Source: Aurantiochytrium sp. KH105
Taxonomy: Eukaryota; Sar; Bigyra; Thraustochytrida; Thraustochytriidae
Length of the DNA stretch: 64,000 nucleotides
Reading direction: 5' to 3'
Assembly: GCA_003116975.1 (NCBI GenBank)
Contig: BGKB01000059.1
Coordinates: 186,001-250,000 of the forward strand
Shown one piece after another: positions 57,554-64,000 of this stretch (the stretch's first letter is position 1; each line of letters starts with the position of its first letter). The notes below the pieces were generated by a model. It worked only from the letters and a program-made list of their open reading frames with translations. It did no database searches and was not told the origin of the DNA. A program made the position numbers and the translations under genes.

Positions 57554-58170
57554 CGTGCTTCGCTTGGTGATTCAAATTGATTAGACCTTTGTAAGCTTGC
57601 TTGTTCTGGTTCGCGAGCAGTCAGTTTCCTCTCCGCGTCGAGAGACAGCGCGCGCGGGGGGAGGAGGGGGGGGGGGGGTGTTGTCGCGGAAAAAATAGAC
57701 CATTCTTTACCGGTGTACTTGCATTCCTTCAAATGGGCCGGTCATTTGAGTTTTCTGTAGGAGAAAGAGAAGGAGGGTTTACGTTGAGCCTCTACAAACG
57801 AACGCAGCATGGCGCGGAATGAGAAAGCAGCCTTTTACCGGATCTTCTGTCGGACATCCGTGGTGCGTAACGATCGAGATGAATCACACAGAAAGCAGTC
57901 TGTCTGGCAGGCAGTGCTACTTCTCCATTTCCTGACACAACGGCTATCTTGCCGATTCCATCAGCACCGGGGGGGGGGGGAGCGTCGGACTTTGACGAAA
58001 CTGATCGTGGGTGTCCATTTCTTGGCCTTGGAACAAAAAATGCACTCCTTTTCAGGCTGGCCAGTCCGTGAGTGAGACTCGACTGAAAAGTTCTGTGGTT
58101 GAAAAAAGAAGAAAAGGCTGAGGGACGCCTTTTGTAACGGGTCTTTTACCGCAGTGGCAGGCGATGCGAG

Positions 58171-58311
58171 CTACTTTGGCCTGCTCCGGACGATGACGTC
58201 CTTCTCGTCCTCGCTGCGAACTTTACGGTCAGCCCCCGGATCGTTATTTGTCTTGGGAAGGTAACCGTCCATCGATCGAGCGATGGTGTGGTCACCGATT
58301 TTTTGGACCAT
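58171..58311 (-). CDS. Possible 46-residue small protein (doubtful)
   Basis: A 46-codon frame from the ATG at 58311 with ordinary, hydrophilic composition (begins MVQKIGDHTIARSMDGYLPK, ends VIVRSRPK), unlike the repeat-driven frames around it. The frame stays open upstream to 58431 without another ATG, through HCFGCSQ. It could therefore be the last exon of a spliced gene, a small protein, or chance. No family was recognised. Confidence 0.22.
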   Translation of the reverse strand: MVQKIGDHTIARSMDGYLPKTNNDPGADRKVRSEDEKDVIVRSRPK

Positions 58312-58625
58312 CTGCGAGCAGCCGAAGCAGTGCGAGTTCCTCCCTCTCTCGCCCCCCGAAGAGCAGGAGTAGTGAGTTCGAGCCAAGCAAGGTGAGCCAC
58401 GCCGAGCTTCCGTCCACCTGCTCACTGTCAAACATTTTTGTTTGTGTCACCCACCCACTGCTACTCGATCTTGCTGGCCGGGCTGATCAGCGGTGCTGCT
58501 GGCGGCTGATCAGCGGTGATCGCCGCGTTCCGACCGTTTGTCGTTGTTGCGCTCACGCCCGCCGCCGGAGAGAGAATGATTCATCACGACTGACTCGACT
58601 CTGGGCTTCGTTCGCCTCGCGGCGC

Positions 58626-58823
58626 GATGCGATGCAATGTGACGTGATTTGATGCGATGTGATGTGATGTGATCTAATGTGATGCGATGCGATGCGATGC
58701 GATGCGATGCGATGCGATGCGATGCGATGTGATGCGATGCGATGCGATGCGATGCGATGCGATGCGATGCGATGCGATGCGATGCGATGCGATGCGATGC
58801 GATGCGATGCGATGCGATGCGAT
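58626..58823. repeat. GATGC pentanucleotide satellite
   Basis: About 28 nearly perfect GATGC units run from 58680 to 58823, preceded by degenerate GATGT/GATTT units from 58626. Purity rises from left to right. The frame coincidences give Arg-Cys-Asp-Ala-Met and Arg-Ile-Ala-Ser-His pseudo-proteins on the two strands. Confidence 0.95.
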
Positions 58824-59311
58824 CCGCCGTGCTCTGTTTCACTGCGTTCCTGCTGCAGCAGTCTCAGCCAGCCAGCCTCAGCCTGTCTCAGGCTGCCATC
58901 TTTCCTTTGGCCCATTCGCCTTCGTTGGCCCATTGTCGACATGCCGTTTCTCTTCCTCAGCTCCGTGCAGGGGTTTGACCAACGCTCTGGACCCGAGGCT
59001 CCGGCGTTGGCCGGAAGGGTCTCGCGGCCACATCGGGGTGACCCAAGAGGACAGCCAGTCGTCGACCCGTCGCGACCGCCGGAAGGCGCCCTACCACTCC
59101 ATTTCATTCCCCTCGCATTCCGAGCCGCCGCCGCTGCCGCGGTCGAGCCTTCTCACTCCTGAGAAGATGCTGCGAAGACTGCGATGACGAGATCGCGGTG
59201 GCGGCGTGCGCCTTACTTATCGAGCGATGCGAGCTGCAGTGCAGCTGCTGCAGCTGCTGCAGCAGCTGCTTGGTCCAAGATCCCGTCGCCACTGGCCAGG
59301 CCTGCCTGGAC

Positions 59312-59362
59312 CCAGCCAGACCAGGCCAGACCAGGCCAGACCAGGCCAGACCAGACCAGGCC
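59312..59362. repeat. CCAGACCAGG 10-bp tandem repeat
   Basis: Four to five copies of a CCAGACCAGG-like unit, just after CAG/CTG-rich sequence. Confidence 0.85.
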
Positions 59363-59507
59363 ATCCCGCCAGCATGCGATGGCGGCTGCCTTCGACGCGA
59401 GCGAGACGTCCACGCCGTCGCCGGTGGCCTGGTCGGTCTCGCCTTGGCTTGGCTTGGACTAGGCTCGGACGCGGCTCGGCTTGGACTCCTCGCTTTCCTC
59501 GCCGTTC

Positions 59508-59546
<39 letters not shown>
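59508..59546. repeat. TTTC tetranucleotide microsatellite
   Basis: About nine TTTC units, a polypyrimidine tract on the plus strand. Confidence 0.9.
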
Positions 59547-59548
<2 letters not shown>

Positions 59549-60977
59549 CCTCTCCACTTCCGCTGGAGAGCCCCAACAGTAATTTTTCACGCATCCACTT
59601 CCAGCCAGCATTCCGGAAAAGAACGCGGGAAAAAAAACCACCGGCAGCGGTGCGGGCCCCGGGAATACTAACGTGAATCTCCAACCGTCTCGACTCGAAA
59701 CGAATCAAGGGCGAGAGAGAGAAGGATAACGAGAGGCTGCTTGCAGGTGCGGCGCCGGCTCGATGGACGCCTGGATGGACTCCGCGAGTCCAGACGACCA
59801 GGCCCGCCCGGCTCGGCTCGGCCGATCTCGGCGCGTCGGGTTCGGGCCGCTGCCGGCACCACGCGAGCCAACGGGCAGCCCGTCGAGGCTGCGAGTCGGC
59901 CCGAGGAGAAGGGGACTTCAACTTGCGCGCCATCATGGATCGCCCAACTTCGAATTTTGTTTGAGTTGCGAAACTAAAATGAAAACAAGAGGCGAAAGCC
60001 GACGGCGGACGCGCCCGTGACCCACGACGCCCGTCCTGGCTAGCCAGCCGGCCCGCAGCCCCGCGCGTAGGTCGTGGCTGCGGGTCAAGCCGCGCCGTGA
60101 CGCCCTGGCGCCGCCTCGCCGCGGCAGCGCACACCCCGCTTCTGCGGCCCGCAGTGCGCGCTGCGGGCGCCGGGGGCTGGCTGTGCCCGCCCTGCATGCT
60201 TGCGTGGAGTGTCTTGCTTGCGTCTGCGCCTACGCCTGCGACGCGTGCGACGCCCGATACTACCTTCCCTTCCTCGGCAAGCGGCGGCAGGCAGGCAAGG
60301 CGTTGCCAGGGCCGCCCTCGCTTCCGGCTGCACACGAACCGGCCGGCTGCTGCTGCAGAAGTCGAGGCAAGGCAGGGCAGGGCAAGAGCAAGGAAGGCAA
60401 GGCCGCCGACGCGGCATCAACGCGGCCACGCCTGTCACCGGTCCCCGTTCATTTCTCTGTATCTCCTCCATTTTTCAGCCAGCCAGTCCAGGGGACAAGC
60501 GCGCAGTCCAGTCAGTCCAGCCTCCCCCTCGCTCCCCCACAGCACACGGGTCAGTGGCCGGCCGCGCGCGCCATTTGTAGGGAGCCCCGGCCACCGCTGC
60601 GGGGACCAGCTGCGGCGACGAGGCCGCTGCGGGGCCGGCCCGCCGGGACTCTGGCGCGAGACACAGAGAGCGCCGCGCGGCCGCCGCGTCTTCGGCCGCT
60701 CTTCCTGCTGCTGCTCCTCGCCTCCTCTTCCGCGCCGCTCTTCTCGCTCCCCCGAGCCGGCCGCTGCGCCGCCACCGCTGCGCCGCCACCGCTGCGCCGC
60801 TCCAGCCTCGTCCACCCCGCTCCGCTCCCGTCCTCGCAGGACGCGGCGCGCGCGCGTCTCCTCCAATTTCCTCCCTCCCTCCTTCCTTCCCTCAGCTCCT
60901 CGTTCTTTTTCTCAGGCGAGGCGCAAGACAGACGCGGGCGGCGCCGCGGTTTTCTTTCGCCGTCCACTCGCGGCGCT

Positions 60978-61015
60978 GTCTCGTCTCGTCTCGTCTCGTC
61001 TCGTCTCGTCTCGCT
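60978..61015. repeat. TCTCG pentanucleotide microsatellite
   Basis: About seven TCTCG units lying 340-380 bp before the GT77-like ATG. Confidence 0.9.
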
Positions 61016-61149
61016 CGACTCGCTCGTCCCTCGCTCCCTCTCGCTGCGGCGGCTGCGGGCAGGCTGACTCGCCCCGGCGGGAGCCGAGCAAACGGGAATC
61101 GAGTTGAGGATCGCCGGTCGACGCGGATCGAGCGTCACGGTGCGGCCGG

Positions 61150-61288
61150 ACGAACGAACGAACGAACGAGGCGGCAAAGCCTAGCACGAGAGGCGACAGG
61201 CAGAGGAGCAAACAAACCCCTTTCTGGCCTCTCGCGGGAGCGCCGCCACGCGACTGCGAGCACGCGACGGCGAGCGAGCGAGCGAGCG
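61150..61288. repeat. GAAC and GAGC microsatellites before the GT77-like gene
   Basis: GAAC units at 61150-61169 and GAGC units at 61271-61288, the latter ending about 70 bp before the ATG at 61359. They probably lie in the 5' leader. Confidence 0.8.
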
Positions 61289-61358
61289 CGGCGGGACGGC
61301 TTGGGCTCGAGGCTGAAGTCTTCTTCTTCAAGGGCAGCTGGCGCGGAGTTGAGCGAGG

Positions 61359-63023
61359 ATGGCCAAGGCCGAGTACGAGCGCGTGCCCAGCGACGAGGCG
61401 GAACGCAAGGATGAGAGGCCGCGCAACAGACACGCGGCGGCGGCGGGAGGGACGCCGGGGTTCCTGGGCATGACGCTGAGGAGCAGGGTCGCATGCGTGG
61501 TTGGCGCCATCGTGCTCGTCTTTGCCATGCTGGCCATCTTCTCCTCCACAGAACAGGCCCAGGCCGTCAAGGACCACATGAACAACGCAGCCTCGGACGC
61601 CATGCTCTCGGTGGGACTCAGCCCCATGAACGGCAAGTTCTTCATCAAGAACCCGCCCTGCGCCGTCGCAAACAGCACCGAAACCCTCATCTCCGCAAAT
61701 AAGGCCGGCAACATTGTCGAGTTCGCACGCCACGTCAAGCGCGACGAGGACAGTTTCGTCACCGTCACGTTTGCCTCGTACACGTACCGCGACGCGCTCA
61801 TTAACTGGCTCATCGCCTCGGAGCGCGCAAACATCCGCTCCGTCGTCGTCGTCTGTCTTGACGTCGCGCTCCTAGACTACCTCTTCGCTCGAGGCATTCC
61901 CTGCTTTCATGCATACGCCAGCGAGAGCGAGAGCGAAAGCGAAGCCCTCACGCCCGTTGAAGATAGGTCCGACGCCTACGACGCCGAGGAGGCCAGCGCG
62001 ACGGACTCTTCCTACAACGATGCAGAAACCGAGTCCACCAACGACAACGACGACGACGACAACAACGATACCGGCGATCTCATGCTCGAAGCCATCGAGG
62101 AGGAGAGGGAGGTCGACGAGGCCACGGAGCTCACCGCGTCCACATCGTCATCCTCGGGCCTCGAGGCCGACGATCAGAGCACGGGCAAGCTCAGTCGCGG
62201 CAAAATTCACAAGCTCTGGATCATGCGCGTCAACTACCTGAGCGAGCTCCTCCATAACGGCATCGACGTCCTGTTCTCCGATCTCGATGTTGTCATCGTG
62301 CAAGACCCACGCCCGTTCTTTGCCCAGGCCGAGATCGTCGCATCGCGCGGCAAATTCCCTGCTTTCGCCCTCAAGCGATGGGGCGCCACGGCCTGCATGG
62401 GTTTCATTTACTTCAAGTCCACCCCTAACGTCAAGATCATCATTGAGGACATGATCGAGGCTCTCCAGCGCCACAGCGATGATCAGATCGCAGTCAATAT
62501 GGCGCTGCTCAAGCGTCTTGGAAGGAGCTCCAGAAAGGTCTTTGGCAGGAGAAATGGTGATCTTTACGAGCCAAAACATACGACTTCCATTATTTCCGGC
62601 AAACCCGGTCAGGTCAAGCTTATGCTCTTGTCCCACCACGCCTTGCCTCGCTTTTGCACACATCTTTCCATCAAGGACTGGAACCGCGACATTGTGGCTG
62701 CGCACTGCCGTCCTATCCGCCACGTCAGCAAGAGCCGCGAATATTCTCGTGATCTGGCCATGGCCCGCTATAACCTCTTTTGCGACACGGATGCACTCGC
62801 AGGCCATCGCAAGGCAGGCATGTATTCCACGTACAGCCGGAAAAAGCATAGGAACGTCACGGCCTTTAATGACCCCACGCCAGAGTCCATGCTCATCGCA
62901 GCAATGACCCCATCTGACCACGTCGCTTTCGCCAAGTGGCTCGAAGCCACCTCCGAGTCCTGCGACTTTGGTTCCTTTATCAACTTGCCGGCCCAGTACG
63001 GCGTCGGACCCGAGGACCTTTAA
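61359..63023 (+). CDS. GT77-like nucleotide-diphospho-sugar transferase, type II membrane
   Basis: A 554-residue protein. A basic, disordered tail (1-40) is followed by one hydrophobic anchor at about 43-61 (VACVVGAIVLVFAMLAIF), a Golgi type II layout. The luminal part begins with a Rossmann-like unit (TVTFASYTYRDALINWLIAS, then SVVVVCLDVALLDYLFARGI). The catalytic DxD-type motif is LFSDLDVVIVQDP at about 306-318, followed by AFALKRWGATACMGFIYFKS and SDDQIAVNMAL. This pattern matches the nucleotid_trans (PF03407, GT77) family, which includes plant arabinosyl- and xylosyltransferases. Sugar and acceptor are unknown. Between the two halves sits an acidic Ser/Glu/Asp-rich insertion (about 187-285) that is not typical of the fold. 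The ATG at 61359 has a good AGGATGG context and is the first in frame. Confidence 0.9.
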   Translation: MAKAEYERVPSDEAERKDERPRNRHAAAAGGTPGFLGMTLRSRVACVVGAIVLVFAMLAIFSSTEQAQAVKDHMNNAASDAMLSVGLSPMNGKFFIKNPPCAVANSTETLISANKAGNIVEFARHVKRDEDSFVTVTFASYTYRDALINWLIASERANIRSVVVVCLDVALLDYLFARGIPCFHAYASESESESEALTPVEDRSDAYDAEEASATDSSYNDAETESTNDNDDDDNNDTGDLMLEAIEEEREVDEATELTASTSSSSGLEADDQSTGKLSRGKIHKLWIMRVNYLSELLHNGIDVLFSDLDVVIVQDPRPFFAQAEIVASRGKFPAFALKRWGATACMGFIYFKSTPNVKIIIEDMIEALQRHSDDQIAVNMALLKRLGRSSRKVFGRRNGDLYEPKHTTSIISGKPGQVKLMLLSHHALPRFCTHLSIKDWNRDIVAAHCRPIRHVSKSREYSRDLAMARYNLFCDTDALAGHRKAGMYSTYSRKKHRNVTAFNDPTPESMLIAAMTPSDHVAFAKWLEATSESCDFGSFINLPAQYGVGPEDL

Positions 63024-63312
63024 GACACATTGTCTCTAATTCTTGCGCGCCCGCCGATCACCCTAGCCAGGATCTTGCCTGGCTCATCGCTGGCTCTGAA
63101 TTTCCATGCGTCTTGGTCGCCTGAACCAGCCAGCATCCATAGTTTTTTTCCAGATGCCTCTAACGGTGCTGCCAAGACCTCGTCTCGGGACTGACTGAGA
63201 GCCCAACCCGATCTTTGAAAAAAAAAAAATGACGGACTGGTAGTAGCACCAATTCTCTTTTCTTTTTCACATCCATCCGGTTTTCAACGGCGCATATATC
63301 CGATGCCCTGTA

Positions 63313-63341
63313 CAATCAATCAATCAATCAATCAATCAATC
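63313..63341. repeat. AATC tetranucleotide microsatellite
   Basis: About seven AATC units about 290 bp after the GT77-like stop codon. Confidence 0.92.
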
Positions 63342-63839
63342 TCAACGAATGGATCTCCCCTTTTCTTCTGCTTTTCTCTGCGATGATCAAGATTAACATT
63401 GGAAAAGGCCTAGCCAAGTTGCAGATGAGTGATAAGAGGGCCTGCATATTTTGCTTCGTCGACGGATCGCACGGCGCCTTTGCGTCGAGGCCTAGTCGTT
63501 TCTGATCAATCTTTCGTCTTCTGTGATATGAAAACGCCACCTTGAGAGAGAACGAACTCTTCTACCCAGCCGAATACACAACGTCGGGCCGCCTACCTAT
63601 GATCGGCCGTCATGCGTGCGTCCACCAACGAAGGTATACCGGCCAGTCAGCCAAACATGGCACCTTGCACCCTGTGACCGAAACTGACAGGCCAAAAGAC
63701 CTGGCTGGCTGCTGAAGAGAAGGGACCTGAGGAGCAACTTTTCTTTTCTCCCTTCCCGATTTTTTTTTCCCTCTTTTTTTTTTTTCAATTCAACTCCGAC
63801 GTGACGTTCTTTCCCGTTTTAGTCGGTTTTTATCAGGCC

Positions 63840-63846
63840 TATAAAA
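63840..63846 (+). promoter_or_regulatory. TATA-box candidate at the window's right end
   Basis: An exact TATAAAA followed by GC-richer sequence with CAGG and CGCG runs. It resembles the arrangement upstream of the WD40-like gene. It may be the promoter of a plus-strand gene that begins beyond 64000. Confidence 0.35.
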
Positions 63847-64000
63847 TTTCGGGTTGTTGCGAAGTCTTGGGGTGGCAGGGAAGCAGGCAGGCTGGCTTGG
63901 GTTAGCGGCCAAATCTACAACAGCAGCTACAGCTCTGCGGGCTCGACAGGCGCGCGCGCGCGGATTGCTGGGCTCCGCTGCCCCCCTCATCTCCCGCCCT

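Larger units (their letters stand above)
57554..61358. other. Long low-complexity gap before the GT77-like gene
   Basis: About 3.8 kb with no gene I can support apart from one doubtful small ORF (58171-58311). It holds poly-G runs (about 57666-57678 and 57969-57979), a GATGC satellite, CAG/CTG-rich sequence (about 59230-59270), CCAGACCAGG repeats, a TTTC run, a TCTCG run, and GAAC and GAGC runs before the next gene. Several ORFs of 100-370 codons pass through these repeats. Their composition is biased and mirrored on both strands, as expected of GC-rich noncoding DNA. Confidence 0.5.
63024..64000. other. Right-end gap, no gene seen
   Basis: Sequence after the GT77-like gene with poly-A and poly-T runs, an AATC microsatellite (63313-63341) and a TATAAAA near the right end. 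No ORF of protein-like composition was seen. Confidence 0.55.

Noticed and set aside
58626-58823. CRISPR-like appearance of a long regular repeat
   Set aside because: It is an uninterrupted pentamer satellite with no spacers, in a eukaryotic context.
60097-61107. 336-codon plus-strand ORF and overlapping frames before the GT77-like gene
   Set aside because: Composition is Arg/Ser/Pro-rich and driven by GC-rich repeats. Long frames are open in several phases on both strands.

Overview
The window is nuclear DNA of a GC-rich, gene-sparse but intron-poor protist. Every convincing gene is one uninterrupted ORF, including one of about 21.9 kb. The gene set (LC8 dynein light chain, a MyTH4-FERM protein, a NACHT-WD40 protein, a SYLF-WW protein, Golgi-type glycosyltransferases, a giant HECT ubiquitin ligase) is eukaryotic and non-fungal in flavour. 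A labyrinthulomycete (thraustochytrid-like stramenopile) is my best guess. That is inference from gene style and domain combinations; no rRNA or other marker gene is present to confirm it.

Layout. 1-15.7 kb: LC8-type dynein light chain (+), a PH-LRR-MyTH4-FERM protein (-), a DUF4062-NACHT-WD40 protein (-), and a GT90 glycosyltransferase (+) divergent from it. 15.7-37.6 kb: a single 7,293-codon gene (-) for a giant multidomain HECT E3 ligase. 37.6-43.1 kb: a gap, then a SYLF protein with two WW domains (+) and a WD40-like protein with a probable acylated N-terminus (+). 43.3-50.9 kb: three tandem 2.2-2.8 kb repeat units, each with one gene (+) for an unrecognised membrane protein with a cysteine-rich EGF-like N-terminus and about five membrane spans. 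50.8-57.6 kb (all -): a small protein with a splicing-factor-like motif, then three paralogues of a secreted, eight-cysteine, vWA-like protein. 57.6-64 kb: a long low-complexity gap with a GATGC satellite, then a GT77-like type II membrane glycosyltransferase (+) and a gap ending in a TATA-like element that may serve a gene beyond the window.

How the parts relate. There is no operon logic; genes stand alone, each with its own upstream region. Several of these upstream regions carry 4-5 bp microsatellites (CTCG, CTTG, GAGC, GCAGA) shortly before the ATG. Several products act in the secretory or membrane system: two glycosyltransferases, the secreted vWA-like family, the EGF-like membrane family, and the SYLF and acylated WD proteins at membranes. 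The most unusual material is the 43-51 kb tandem array, whose duplication edge lies inside the 3' end of a neighbouring gene and which has picked up copy-specific insertions. The giant ligase and the secreted paralogue cluster with a 241-bp identical tract are also notable. No CRISPR array, rRNA or convincing tRNA was found.
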